Below, one piece after another: positions 7,136 to 15,668 of a stretch of 40,082 bases of DNA. The DNA is from an uncultured Ilumatobacter sp. (GTDB lineage Bacteria; Actinomycetota; Acidimicrobiia; Acidimicrobiales; Ilumatobacteraceae). A program made the position numbers and the translations under genes. Numbering within the stretch: position 1 is the first letter of the stretch; each line of letters opens with the position of its first letter. Under the pieces are notes generated by a model. The model had not been told where the DNA came from. It did no database searches and saw only the letters and a list, made by a program, of their open reading frames with translations. Location of the stretch: positions 1-40,082 of the forward strand of contig CALFRK010000159.1 in NCBI GenBank assembly GCA_937919625.1. The letters run 5' to 3'.

Positions 7136-7945
7136 ATGTTTCAGCATCTCGTTGTGCCAGTCGACGGCTCGGCAGCGTCCTGGGCTTCGGTCCCGATCGC
7201 GGCGCGGATGGCGTCTGTCGTCGACGGAAAGCTCGACGTTGTCACTGTCGTCGATCGGCTTGCCGATGTCGGCCCAGCCCAAGTGGATCTGAGCGACGGC
7301 CTAAACCGTCTCGGACAACTGGCCGTCGATCCAACCGCGCAGGTACTCGCCAGCGACTCCGTGGCGCGGGCAATCGCCAACCATGTCGAGTCGGTGTCCG
7401 GCGCCACGGTGGTTTTGAGCTCGCACGGCCACGGCCGCTCGGCGGCCGTGCTGGGCAGCACGGCCGCCGAGTTGTTGCGGCTCGTCTTCGGGCCACTAGT
7501 CGTGATCGGGCCGCATGTGGCGGCCGACGCAGGCTGGCTCGACGGTGCCTATGTCGTGCCGATCGACGGATCCGAGTCGGGCGAGAAGATCGTGCCGATC
7601 GCCGCCGCCTGGGCGATCGAGTTCGGCGCCGTGCCTTGGCTGGTGGAGGTAATCGATCCCGACCTGCGTCTGACTGGCGACATCTCCGAGTCGGCGTATC
7701 CAGCCCGCATTGCGCACCGGATCCAGGCCCAAACTGGTCACGAAGTCGAGTACGACGTGCTCCACGGCGATCGCCCCTCGCGTGCGATCGTCGACTTTGC
7801 CGAGCGCATGAAGGCGTCGTTGATCTTCTCCTGCACCCACGGCCGCACCGGTCTGGAGCGGTTGCGTCTCGGCAGTGTGGCCGCCGAGATCGTGCGCCAC
7901 TCCCAATGCCCTGTCGTGCTGCACCGCCCACCCGCCCTCCAGTGA
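7136..7945 (+). CDS. tandem universal stress protein (two USP domains)
   Basis: The protein is 269 aa with two UspA-type domains. The first (about residues 1-130) opens FQHLVVPVDGS and has HGHGRSAAVLGSTAAELL. The second (about 140-269) opens AYVVPIDGSESG and has CTHGRTGLERLRLGS followed by CPVVL. The glycine-rich loops correspond to the ATP-binding signature of the family. Such tandem proteins are common in actinobacteria and are usually induced under hypoxia or stress. The ATG at 7136 is set by a strong GAAGGAGG site five bases upstream; in-frame codons further upstream lack one. A large palindrome begins at its stop codon. Confidence 0.9.
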   Translation: MFQHLVVPVDGSAASWASVPIAARMASVVDGKLDVVTVVDRLADVGPAQVDLSDGLNRLGQLAVDPTAQVLASDSVARAIANHVESVSGATVVLSSHGHGRSAAVLGSTAAELLRLVFGPLVVIGPHVAADAGWLDGAYVVPIDGSESGEKIVPIAAAWAIEFGAVPWLVEVIDPDLRLTGDISESAYPARIAHRIQAQTGHEVEYDVLHGDRPSRAIVDFAERMKASLIFSCTHGRTGLERLRLGSVAAEIVRHSQCPVVLHRPPALQ

Positions 7946-7978
7946 GTTGGTAGTTGTGCCAGGCACAACTACCAACTC
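7944..7978. repeat. perfect 17-base inverted repeat with 1-base centre
   Basis: Arms 7944-7960 and 7962-7978 are exact reverse complements around A7961, beginning GAGTTGGTAGTTGTGCC. It fills most of the 52 bases between the universal stress gene and the MFS gene downstream in the same direction. In RNA it would form a 16-bp stem with a tiny loop, but no T-run follows, so it may act as a weak or Rho-assisted terminator, an RNA-stability hairpin, or a dimeric protein operator in front of the MFS gene. Confidence 0.8.
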
Positions 7979-7997
7979 CAGTCCCTAGCCTGACGCA

Positions 7998-9242
7998 GTG
8001 ACCGAGGTCATTGTTCGCCCAAACCGTTCGCCCGCCACACCTCTGGTGCCGGGTTCGCGCGGTTTCATCATCGTTTTGTCGATGTGTATGGCGGTCACGG
8101 CGCTCGGCATCGACTCCATCTTGCCGGCGTTTCCCGAGATTCGATCCGCGCTCGACCTCGAGCGCGGCGCCACATCGATCACGGGGCTGATCACGTTCTT
8201 CTTCATAGGTTCCTCGCTCGGGCTCCTGCCGGCCGGTCTTTTGGCTGATCGCTTTGGGCGGCGTCCGGTGATGTGGGGTGGTTTGGCGCTGTACGTCTTG
8301 GGTGCGGTCGGTTCACTTATGGCGCCGACGTTGGGCACTATGTTCGCGGCCCGCTTCATCTGGGGCCTTGGCTCGGCGGGTCCTCGTGTCGCCGCCACGG
8401 CCATGGTCCGCGACGCGTACGAGGGTGCTCAAATGGCTCGCCAGATGTCACTGATCATGGCGGTCTTCATTCTGGTTCCGACCTTCGCTCCGGCGCTGTC
8501 GGTCGGCATCCTGGCGATCGGCCCGTGGCAGGCGATCTTCTGGGCGTGCGCCGTCGGAGCCGCACTGGTCGCCGCTTCGGTGACCCGCCTGCCAGAGACG
8601 CTGCCGATCGTCAGCCATCGATCGCTCTCCGTTGGCGGCGCCTGGAAGAGTTGCCGGACGGTCGTCGCCACGCCCGGCACCCCCGGGTACTTGCTGTCTT
8701 TGACGGCCCTGTTCGGCGTGTTCATGTCGTACCTGGCGAGTTCGGAGATCGTGCTCGATCAGGTTTTTGGACTTGGCGAATGGTTCCCCGTGTTTTTTGG
8801 TGGTTTGGCCGCGGCAATGGGCTTTGCGATGTACCTCAACGGCCGATTCGTCGAACGTGTCGGTCTCCGCCGCATCGTTGTGCTGGGCTTCTGGGCGAAC
8901 ACGACGGCCGTCACGTCGCTACTGATCCTGGCGCTCGCCACGTCCGGAAAACCGGGCTTCGTTCCGTACTTCGTGCTGCTCACGGCGGTGTTGTTCACGC
9001 AGCAGATGCTGATCCCCAACCTGAACGCGATGGCAATGCGTCCGCTGGCGCGCGTCGCCGGTACAGGTGCGGCGATCCTCGGCATGGTGTCTGGCGTGGT
9101 CGGTGCCCTGATCGGCGGGTTCATCGACCGTCAGTTCGACGGCACGGTGACGCCGCTGGCGATCGGCTTCGTAGTGTCGTCGTTGGTGGCCTCCAACGCG
9201 TGGCGTTGGGCGGCATCCCACGAGCTGGCTACCAACTGTTAG
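7998..9242 (+). CDS. MFS drug-resistance transporter (Bcr/CflA-like)
   Basis: This is a 414-aa, twelve-helix MFS antiporter. Helix 1 carries ALGIDSILPAFPEI, typical of the Bcr/CflA and DHA1 drug exporters. The helix 2-3 loop is motif A (GLLADRFGRRPVMWGG), and RFIWGLGSAGPRVAATAMVRD resembles motif B and its follow-on. Substrate is unknown; drug or small-metabolite efflux is the family norm. It starts at GTG 7998, directly downstream of the large palindrome, which could be its operator. Its stop overlaps the stop of the convergent VOC gene by four bases. Confidence 0.85.
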   Translation: MTEVIVRPNRSPATPLVPGSRGFIIVLSMCMAVTALGIDSILPAFPEIRSALDLERGATSITGLITFFFIGSSLGLLPAGLLADRFGRRPVMWGGLALYVLGAVGSLMAPTLGTMFAARFIWGLGSAGPRVAATAMVRDAYEGAQMARQMSLIMAVFILVPTFAPALSVGILAIGPWQAIFWACAVGAALVAASVTRLPETLPIVSHRSLSVGGAWKSCRTVVATPGTPGYLLSLTALFGVFMSYLASSEIVLDQVFGLGEWFPVFFGGLAAAMGFAMYLNGRFVERVGLRRIVVLGFWANTTAVTSLLILALATSGKPGFVPYFVLLTAVLFTQQMLIPNLNAMAMRPLARVAGTGAAILGMVSGVVGALIGGFIDRQFDGTVTPLAIGFVVSSLVASNAWRWAASHELATNC

Positions 9243-9763
9243 AGCACTTGCTTGCCGTACATCTGGCCGAGCGGTTCGCCGATCAGCTCGAGCCGCTCGC
9301 CGTCCGGGCCGGTGAAGTACACCGACGTCTGGTGCACCCATGTCGAAATGCCGGCATCGTCGAGCTTCTGCTTGATCCGCTCCCAGTTGTCGTGAGGCAT
9401 CGAGATCGCCAGATGGTGGTGGCCGCCGAGCACCTCGATGTGGTCGGCTAGGCCCAGTCCAGGGAAATCGAAAAAGGCCAGGGCATTGCCGTTGCCGATG
9501 TCGAAGAAGAAATGGGTCGAGCCCTCGTAGTCACGGTTTTCGAACAACTCGGTCAGCGGGAACTCGAGCAACCCTTGATAAAAGTCGATCGTGCGCTCGA
9601 CGTTTGAACAAATCAATGCTTGGTGATGCACGCCGGTCGCCGATGATGTCGGGCGCTCCCGGGCTGCCAGCAGGTGCTTCTCGCGCAGCCGTACCCACTC
9701 GGCTTCGCGGTCAGGGTGATCGCCGTCGTGCGTCGAACCGAAGTGTGGTGCGTTCACTGCCAT
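9239..9763 (-). CDS. VOC superfamily (glyoxalase/dioxygenase-fold) protein
   Basis: The protein is about 174 aa. After a 45-residue leader, a vicinal-oxygen-chelate domain begins GVHHQALICSNVERTIDFYQ, followed by FFFDIGNGNALAFFDFPG, GHHHLAISMP and FTGPDGERLELIGEPLG. Candidate metal ligands are the His of GVHH, the His of GHHHLA and the final Glu of ERLELI. Members include glyoxalases, extradiol dioxygenases and resistance proteins; this one cannot be placed more closely. The ATG at 9763 is chosen over 9784, though neither has a clear ribosome-binding site. Confidence 0.75.
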   Translation of the reverse strand: MAVNAPHFGSTHDGDHPDREAEWVRLREKHLLAARERPTSSATGVHHQALICSNVERTIDFYQGLLEFPLTELFENRDYEGSTHFFFDIGNGNALAFFDFPGLGLADHIEVLGGHHHLAISMPHDNWERIKQKLDDAGISTWVHQTSVYFTGPDGERLELIGEPLGQMYGKQVL

Positions 9764-9844
9764 CACAACATTCTGCCAGCCCACAGCCGACTGTCGGCAA
9801 GAGAGGGTGTTTCCGCTCGCGACCGCGGCGCTGTTGGACCCGGT

Positions 9845-10120
9845 CTACTTCCAGACCGGGTCGGGAACTCCGTACGTGACACACAGCCCCATCACATCGA
9901 TGATCAGCAACGAGAACACGATGCCGGCGAACACGATCGTGCGTTTGCGCGACCGCCGCAGGCTGGGGGCGGGCATGTACCAGCTTGGCAACAGGTCGAC
10001 GGCCAGCCCAACGGTCGAGCTGAACGGCACGGCGTCGGCGGGAATCGGCGCGTCGGGGTCGGCAGCTAGAGCGAGCGCGGCGAGTTCGTCGTCGGTGATG
10101 TGGTCGAGATCGTCGGGCAC
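9845..10120 (-). CDS. small single-pass membrane protein, unknown function
   Basis: This is a 91-aa reading frame starting at GTG 10120. The N-terminal half is acidic and alanine-rich (DDLDHITDDELAALALAADP), then comes a short region with a basic stop-transfer-like patch (RRSRKR), then one hydrophobic helix (IVFAGIVFSLLIIDVMGL) near the C-terminus. The layout predicts an inner-membrane protein with the acidic head in the cytoplasm. I do not recognise a family. Codon use is compatible with a real gene. Confidence 0.5.
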   Translation of the reverse strand: MPDDLDHITDDELAALALAADPDAPIPADAVPFSSTVGLAVDLLPSWYMPAPSLRRSRKRTIVFAGIVFSLLIIDVMGLCVTYGVPDPVWK

Positions 10121-10133
10121 ATCGACAACCTAG

Positions 10134-10334
10134 GTCGCGCCGCACGGTCTCGTCGATGGAACACCGGCCGCGACGTTGGCGTGCGAGATCTCCGGGCAGT
10201 TCGGCGTGAGGTCGCTCGACGCCGTCTACTCGGCGAGCGAGAAACGGCTGATGATCGACGGCTTGGCGTTTATCACGTTCGATCATCGCCAAGCCGAGGC
10301 CGCCAGACGCCGGGACCTACGAGTGCTGGGGTGA
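10134..10334 (+). pseudogene. C-terminal remnant of a PIN-domain (VapC-like) toxin
   Basis: After an in-frame TAG at 10131-10133 the frame runs open to a TGA at 10332-10334. It ends VRSLDAVYSASEKRL, then LAFITFDHRQAEAARRRDL, which is the last third of a PIN domain, including the Asp of SLDA and the FITFD strand that supply acidic active-site residues in VapC RNases. The N-terminal catalytic Asp and the antitoxin gene are missing and no start codon precedes the similarity, so it is a dead fragment. Confidence 0.6.
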
Positions 10335-10344
10335 GCTGGGTACC

Positions 10345-11217
10345 TCAGCCGAGGGCTGCGATCGCGTCGGCGACGGCCAGCACACGGCGGGCGTTGTCGA
10401 CGTGGAGGTTTTCGATCATCTTGCCATCGACCGTGATCACGCCGCGCCCGGTGGCCTCGGCCGCTTCGAATGCCTCGATCACGCGGCGCGAAAAGTCGAC
10501 CTCGTCGAGATTGGGTGCCCAGACGGTGTTGGTCGGCTCGACCTGGCTGGGATGTACGAGTGTCTTGCCGTCGAACCCGAGCGCCTTGCCCTGTATGGCT
10601 TCGACCAGGAAGCCGTCGGGGTCGCGGACGTCGTTGTAGACACCATCGAGGATGATCCTGCCTGCCTCGCGGGCGCCCAGCAGGGCGGTGGCGAGATGTG
10701 GCACCAACGGCGAGCGGTCGGGCAGCATTGCCGTGCGCAGCTCTTTGGCGAGGTCGTTGGTGCCCATAACGAGCACATTGACACGTTCGTGGTGGGCGAT
10801 CGAGCGGATGTCGAGGATCGCCGTCGGCGTTTCGATCATCGCCCAGATCATCATGTCGACTGGCGCCCCTGCGGCATCGAGTTGGCGCCCGACCTCTTCG
10901 AGATAGGCATGTGAGCTGACCTTTGGGATCACCACCGCGGACGCGCCAGACGTCGCCGCGGCGACGATGTCATCGGCACCCCAAGGGGTGTCGAGCCCGT
11001 TGCAACGGATGGTGATCTCTCGGTGGCCGTAATCACCCGAACGGGCAGCGGCCACGGCGTTGGCGCGGGCGGCCTGTTTGGCGTCGGGCGCCACAGCATC
11101 CTCGAGGTCGAGGATCAGGGCGTCGGTAGCGATCGTCTTCGCCTTCTCGAGCGCCCGCTCGTTGGCCGCCGGCATGTACAACACAGAGCGGCGTGGCCGC
11201 AAGGACGAATCAACCAT
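10345..11217 (-). CDS. HpcH/HpaI (CitE-like) aldolase/CoA-ester lyase
   Basis: This is a 290-aa TIM-barrel protein of the CitE/HpcH family. It opens RRSVLYMPAANERALEKA and shows ALILDLEDAV (metal-binding acid), VVIPKVSS, MIWAMIETP (conserved Glu) and GKTLVHPSQV near the C-terminus. These enzymes cleave or hydrolyse acyl-CoA esters such as citramalyl-, malyl- or methylmalyl-CoA. The ATG lies two bases after the stop of the Mcl1-like gene upstream, so the two are an operon. By analogy with malyl-CoA lyase and malyl-CoA thioesterase pairs it may process the product of its neighbour. Exact substrate is inference. Confidence 0.85.
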   Translation of the reverse strand: MVDSSLRPRRSVLYMPAANERALEKAKTIATDALILDLEDAVAPDAKQAARANAVAAARSGDYGHREITIRCNGLDTPWGADDIVAAATSGASAVVIPKVSSHAYLEEVGRQLDAAGAPVDMMIWAMIETPTAILDIRSIAHHERVNVLVMGTNDLAKELRTAMLPDRSPLVPHLATALLGAREAGRIILDGVYNDVRDPDGFLVEAIQGKALGFDGKTLVHPSQVEPTNTVWAPNLDEVDFSRRVIEAFEAAEATGRGVITVDGKMIENLHVDNARRVLAVADAIAALG

Positions 11218-11218
11218 G

Positions 11219-12268
11219 TCAGAAACCGTACGCGGCGGCGAGTTCAGGGTCGCGGGCCGAGAGGTCGCGGGCCAGTTGCACGACCACTTGGCACTGCTTG
11301 CACGAGGCGTCGTCTTCCATCTTGCCGTCGAGCATGATCGCCCCCGTGCCGTCGCCCATCGCCTCGATCACGCGCAGGGCGTGGGCCACGTCATGTGGAC
11401 GTGGCGAGAAGACGCGCTTGGCGATCTCGATCTGGCTGGGGTGCAGCGACCAGGCGCCGACACAGCCGAGCAGGTAGGCGTTGCGGAACTGGTCTTCGCA
11501 TGCGACGCCGTCGGCAATATCGCCGAATGGCCCGTAGAACGGCAGGATCCCGGCAGTGCCGCAGGCATCGACCATGCGGGCGATCGTGTAGTGCCATAGG
11601 TCCTGTTGGTGGGTGCCGCGCGGGGCATCAGGGTGATCTGGATTGGGATCATTGCGGACCAGATAATCGGGGTGGCCTCCGCCGACCCGCGTGGTCTTCA
11701 TGCGGCGGTTGGCGGCCAGGTCGGCGGGACCGAGCGAGAGACCCTGCATACGCGGCGATGCGAGGCAGATCTGCTCGACGTTGGCGACGCCTCGGGCCGT
11801 CTCGAGGATGGCGTGCACCATCAGCGGCTTATGGAGACCGGCTTTGGCCTCGAGCTGCGCCAGCAAGCGATCGACATAGTGGATGTCTTCGGGCCCCTCG
11901 ACCTTCGGGATCATGATCACGTCGAGCGCCTGACCGGCCTGCAGCACGGCGGCCGTGAGGTCGTCGAGACCCCACGGTGAGTCGAGACTGTTGACGCGGG
12001 TCCAGAACTGGGTCCCACCGAAATCGACGGCACGGGCGACCTCGATCAGCCCGGCCCGGGCGGCCTGCTTGTCGGTGGCGGGCACGCCATCTTCGAGGTT
12101 GGCGAGCAGTACATCAACCTTGCCGACCATGTCGGGTACCTTGCCGCGCATCTTCTCGTTCGACGACGGGAAAAAGTGAATCATCCGGCTAGGGCGGAAC
12201 GGGATCTCACGCAACGGCTCGGGAGCTCCGACGGCGAGCGGCTTGAAGAAGTCCTTGGGGGAACGCAC
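11219..12268 (-). CDS. mcl1: L-malyl-CoA/beta-methylmalyl-CoA lyase-like protein
   Basis: The protein is about 349 aa and closely resembles actinobacterial Mcl1-type lyases that interconvert malyl-CoA with glyoxylate plus acetyl-CoA (or the methylmalyl analogue). Visible landmarks are [97 protein letters not shown] and [19 protein letters not shown], with Glu and Asp metal ligands in place. The GTG at 12268 ([16 protein letters not shown]) matches the family N-terminus; a GTG at 12286 would add six residues. First gene of an operon with the CitE-like gene. Confidence 0.85.
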   Translation of the reverse strand: MRSPKDFFKPLAVGAPEPLREIPFRPSRMIHFFPSSNEKMRGKVPDMVGKVDVLLANLEDGVPATDKQAARAGLIEVARAVDFGGTQFWTRVNSLDSPWGLDDLTAAVLQAGQALDVIMIPKVEGPEDIHYVDRLLAQLEAKAGLHKPLMVHAILETARGVANVEQICLASPRMQGLSLGPADLAANRRMKTTRVGGGHPDYLVRNDPNPDHPDAPRGTHQQDLWHYTIARMVDACGTAGILPFYGPFGDIADGVACEDQFRNAYLLGCVGAWSLHPSQIEIAKRVFSPRPHDVAHALRVIEAMGDGTGAIMLDGKMEDDASCKQCQVVVQLARDLSARDPELAAAYGF

Positions 12269-12330
12269 GTACGCGACCCTATCCACAGCGGTGACTCCAG
12301 ATCAGTGTGCTAGCGGCCGATACAGGACTC

Positions 12331-13626
12331 ATGGAGGAATCGCGCCGCCACGGCGATCTCACGGCAGAAGAAGCGCGGGTGCTCGGTTGTTTGATCGAGA
12401 AGGAGGCGACGACGCCCGATAACTACCCGCTCACGCTGAATTCCTTGCGCAATGCCTGCAGCCAGTCGACCAGCCGCGATCCCGTGGTTTCCTTCGCCGA
12501 CCACGATGTCGAGCGGGCGTTGGCGTCGTTGCGCGAACGAGGGCTGACCCGAACGGTGCACAGCACATCGAATCGTGCCGCCAAGTATCGGCACATTGTG
12601 CCGGAGGCGCTGAACCTCGATCCGGGCGAGACGGCTTTGATATCGGTCCTGTTGTTGCGGGGGCCACAGACATTGGGCGAGCTCAAGGGCCGCAGCGAAC
12701 GCCAACATCAGTTCGAATCGACCGATGAGGTCGCCGGCGTGCTGGCCCATCTGGCTGCCCGCAGCGACCCCATGGTGCTTCAACTCGAACGTCGCCCAGG
12801 ACAAAAGGACGCCCGGTGGGTCCATCTGCTGTGCGGCGACGACGCTTCGGTCACCACCCCGCCGTCGAACGGCGAGGCATCACCAGCAAACGAAGTGTCG
12901 GCCTCTGATGACCCCTACGGCGAGGCGACGGCCGAGTTTTACGATCTGCTCGCCACGGCCCACTGGGAGACATTTGGGATGCAACTGCTGGTGCTGTTGT
13001 CAGAGGTCGACCCAGCGGATGGCCCAATCCTCGACATCGGGGCTGGAACCGGGGTTGGGTTGCCGTACCTGGAGGTGGCCGTGCCGGAGGCTCGCGTCCA
13101 CGCCGTCGAGCCGTCGAGGGCGATGCGCACCGCCTTGCATACCCGCCTGGCACTCGACGCCAACCTGCGCCATATCACCACGGTCGAACCGCGCACATTC
13201 GCTCGGGCCCAGCTGCCCGAGCGGGCTTGTGCGCTGGTCGCCTCCGCCACACTGGGACATCTCAGCGATGCCGAGCGAGGGCGCCTTTGGCGCTACATCG
13301 CCGAGCAGATGCCAGCTGGCGCGCCGGCCGTGATCGAAGTGCTCCCTCCGGATCGCCCGCTTACGGTGCCACCAACTCGGTACCGCGAGCTCGCCGTCGG
13401 TGAATACACCTACGAGGGCTGGCAGCAAGGCGAACCGGCGGACGAGCACCATATGGCCTGGACCATGACCTATCGGGTGCTCAACGACGAGGAAGAAGTG
13501 GCCAGCTACTCCGTGCGGAGCAGATGGCGGTGTTTCAGCGTCGACGACATCCGGTCAGAGATTGCGCCGTTCGGGCTGACCTTGTGCGAGCACGAGGATT
13601 GTGTGGTCGTCACGCGTCCAGCTTGA
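12331..13626 (+). CDS. fusion of YceH-like (DUF480) domain and SAM-dependent methyltransferase
   Basis: This is a 431-aa two-domain protein. Residues 1-175 are a YceH/DUF480 winged-helix protein: LTAEEARVLGCLIEKEATTP, DNYPLTLNSLRNACSQSTSR, a second winged helix and LLLRGPQTLGELKGR. After a linker (SVTTPPSNGEASPANE), residues about 200-431 form a class I methyltransferase with GPILDIGAGTGVGLPYLEVA as the SAM loop and ARVHAVEPS as the acidic strand. YceH is normally a stand-alone protein of about 200 residues with no firm function. The fusion suggests that it helps choose or regulate the methylation target. ATG 12331 is preferred to GTG 12307. Confidence 0.8.
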   Translation: MEESRRHGDLTAEEARVLGCLIEKEATTPDNYPLTLNSLRNACSQSTSRDPVVSFADHDVERALASLRERGLTRTVHSTSNRAAKYRHIVPEALNLDPGETALISVLLLRGPQTLGELKGRSERQHQFESTDEVAGVLAHLAARSDPMVLQLERRPGQKDARWVHLLCGDDASVTTPPSNGEASPANEVSASDDPYGEATAEFYDLLATAHWETFGMQLLVLLSEVDPADGPILDIGAGTGVGLPYLEVAVPEARVHAVEPSRAMRTALHTRLALDANLRHITTVEPRTFARAQLPERACALVASATLGHLSDAERGRLWRYIAEQMPAGAPAVIEVLPPDRPLTVPPTRYRELAVGEYTYEGWQQGEPADEHHMAWTMTYRVLNDEEEVASYSVRSRWRCFSVDDIRSEIAPFGLTLCEHEDCVVVTRPA

Positions 13627-13667
13627 TCGTCGGAGCGTGTAAGTGGGCGACCGGGATCGCAAATCGG

Positions 13668-14090
13668 TCAGAGAAACTCGCGCAGCCAGGCCGGCAGCCG
13701 GGTTGGACGACCCTCTGGCGTGACGCAGCCGTGGGCGGTGACACCCGTCGCCCGTAGCTCGCCGGCGACCGTGAGCAGATAGGCCATCTGGAACGAGGCG
13801 CGTTCGACCGACGCCATCGTGGTGTGCACATCGACGACGTCGTCGAACAGCAATGGCCGTCGATACTGCAGGAACGCCTCGAGCACGTTCATCTCGACGC
13901 CCTCGGCCCGAATCTCCTGATATGGGTGGCCGACGTGGCGGAGGTAGGCGATCCGGGCCTCCTCGAGCATCGGGAGATATCGGCTGTGGTGCACGATCCC
14001 CATCGCGTCGGTCTCGGCGAAGCGAACACGAAGCTGGTGGGCGAACTCGTAGTCGCCTGAGTCGGTCGAAGGGTCGGTTGAGATTCGCAC
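13668..14090 (-). CDS. acyl-CoA thioesterase, YbgC/4HBT type
   Basis: This hotdog-fold thioesterase has about 140 aa. HQLRVRFAETDAMGIVHHSRYL is the N-terminal signature with the catalytic Asp of the ETDAMG motif. EEARIAYLRHVG is the central helix, and VDVHTTMASVERASFQMAYLL and GCVTPEGRPTRLP complete the fold. GTG at 14090 is chosen because longer readings would run into the divergent YbaK gene (start 14141); only 50 bases then separate the two starts. Substrate unknown. Confidence 0.8.
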   Translation of the reverse strand: MRISTDPSTDSGDYEFAHQLRVRFAETDAMGIVHHSRYLPMLEEARIAYLRHVGHPYQEIRAEGVEMNVLEAFLQYRRPLLFDDVVDVHTTMASVERASFQMAYLLTVAGELRATGVTAHGCVTPEGRPTRLPAWLREFL

Positions 14091-14140
14091 GCTGCGACCA
14101 TAGGTCGTTCGATGCCGGCTTGGCGGTGCATACTCCGAGC

Positions 14141-14605
14141 GTGACACCGGCGATCAACGAGCTGGAACAGGCGGGTGTGCCGTTCAGCCTGCACGAATAC
14201 GAGCGGGGTGAGTCGCTGCACGACTTCGGCGTCGAGGCGGCGGACAAGCTGGGATTCGCCCCCGATCAGGTGTTCAAGACACTGATCGTCACCGCCGATG
14301 GCCGCCACGCGGTGGCGATCGTGCCGGTCAGCGGCAAGCTGGCATTGAAGGCGGTCGGCAAGGCACTCGGCGCGAAGCGGGTCGACATGTGTGACCCGGT
14401 CGAGGCTGAGCGGATCACCGGCTATGTACGCGGCGGCATCAGCCCGTTCGGCCAGAAGAAGCGACTGTCAACGGTCCTCGACGAGATGGCGACCCTGTTC
14501 GAAACGATCTATGTCAGCGGCGGCAAACGTGGCCTCGACATCGGCGTGGCGACCAGCGACCTGGTGCATGTGCTCAACGCCACGGTTGCCGACATCGCCG
14601 CCTGA
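14141..14605 (+). CDS. ybaK: Cys-tRNA(Pro)/Cys-tRNA(Cys) deacylase YbaK
   Basis: This is a 154-aa editing protein of the YbaK/EbsC family that hydrolyses cysteine mischarged on tRNA-Pro. Landmarks include FSLHEYERG, ADKLGFAPDQVFKTLIV, VAIVPVSGKLALKAVGKALG (the catalytic and substrate-binding Lys region), VTGYVRGGISPFGQKKRLST-type loop at about residues 85-105, and the terminal GGKRGLDIGVATSDLVHVLN. Length is normal. Start GTG at 14141 is the only one that gives the family N-terminus (TPAINELEQAGVPFSLHEY). Confidence 0.9.
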   Translation: MTPAINELEQAGVPFSLHEYERGESLHDFGVEAADKLGFAPDQVFKTLIVTADGRHAVAIVPVSGKLALKAVGKALGAKRVDMCDPVEAERITGYVRGGISPFGQKKRLSTVLDEMATLFETIYVSGGKRGLDIGVATSDLVHVLNATVADIAA

Positions 14606-14622
14606 ATCCTCGCCGCTCGCTG

Positions 14623-15540
14623 TCAGCGGCTGGGGTGGCGCATCATCGCTTCGATCCGTGCCACTCGGGTGCGGGCCGGTGGGTGAGTTGCCGACAGACG
14701 TGCCCTCCAACCGATCGCTCGTTCGCCACCGCCGAGTCGGATCACGGCTCGCAGCGCGTCGACCAGGGCGCGTCCGTAGCCCATCCGGACTGCACGCCGA
14801 TCAGCCTCGAACTCAGAGCCTTGTCCGACGATGTTGGCTAGCGCGTCCGAGGCGTATAGCGCCGCCAGAAAGACCCACGAGATGGCGGTCAGAAGCCCGG
14901 CTGCGGTGCGCCCCAACGCAGTCAGCGCAGCCGAGTGCGAAACGAACGAATCCGTAGCGGCCCGAGCCACATTCTGTAGGTAGAAGCCGACCCGCGACAG
15001 GATCAATACTGGCAACGAAAGCCAATGGCCCAGCGTCAGCGCGGCCGTGTGTAGTCCGAGATGATGGCTGAGTTCATGGGCGAACACACCTGACAGCTCG
15101 TGTGGCGACAATTCCTCGATCGCAAACGATGTGACGATCAGAAGATTCCCTCCGCATGCGTAGGCGTTCAGCTCGTCGGAGTCGATCACACGAATCACAT
15201 AGCGGTACTGAGGCTGGTTGGCCTTCGCCGCCAGATCGCGCCAGATCGGCGTGATCACCGCCAGCTCATCCACCGACGGCCGCCGCGCCCCGAAGAACGG
15301 ACTGAGCACGGTGACCTGCACCGACGGAACGAACAACAGCAGACCGATCAACAGCCATGCCGTTGGTACCACCCAGTACGGGACCCCGAGTGTGAGACGC
15401 AACGGAATCCAGACGATTCCCATCGCCAGCAGCCAGAACGGCACAAGGGCGGCGACTGGCACCAGGGCGGTGACCGCTGACCGTTCAATCTGGCGGCTCG
15501 TCTGCTCAGCCGGCGTTCCCGTATTGGCCAGCGAACCCAT
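14623..15540 (-). CDS. M48 family membrane metalloprotease (HtpX-like)
   Basis: The protein is about 305 aa. Two N-terminal transmembrane helices (LVPVAALVPFWLLAMGIVW and WLLIGLLLFVPSVQVTVL) are followed by a cytosolic peptidase domain with GVFAHELSHHLGLHTAAL, the HExxH zinc motif, and GSEFEADRRAVRMGYG carrying the third ligand Glu. Another hydrophobic pair lies between them (LGHWLSLPVLILSRVGFYLQ and LLTAISWVFLAALYASDA). This is the HtpX layout for membrane-protein quality control. ATG 15540 is preferred; the frame extends to a TTG at 15627 with no support. Confidence 0.85.
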   Translation of the reverse strand: MGSLANTGTPAEQTSRQIERSAVTALVPVAALVPFWLLAMGIVWIPLRLTLGVPYWVVPTAWLLIGLLLFVPSVQVTVLSPFFGARRPSVDELAVITPIWRDLAAKANQPQYRYVIRVIDSDELNAYACGGNLLIVTSFAIEELSPHELSGVFAHELSHHLGLHTAALTLGHWLSLPVLILSRVGFYLQNVARAATDSFVSHSAALTALGRTAAGLLTAISWVFLAALYASDALANIVGQGSEFEADRRAVRMGYGRALVDALRAVIRLGGGERAIGWRARLSATHPPARTRVARIEAMMRHPSR

Positions 15541-15668
15541 AACGAGAGGATACGGAACGTGTGCCCACAACCCGAGCCGAGTGCCGCTGATGCCGTTGCG
15601 CCGGGCAACGGCCGAACCGGCCGTCAAGAAGCCTTCAAGTTCCGATCGCAGAGTGCCGAAGGAGAGGC

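Noticed and set aside
10250-10296. Interleaved inverted repeats (GATGATCG and CGGCTTGGCG with their complements) that could form a pseudoknot
   Set aside because: The bases encode the conserved end of a PIN-domain relic, so the pairing is better explained by coding sequence and chance.
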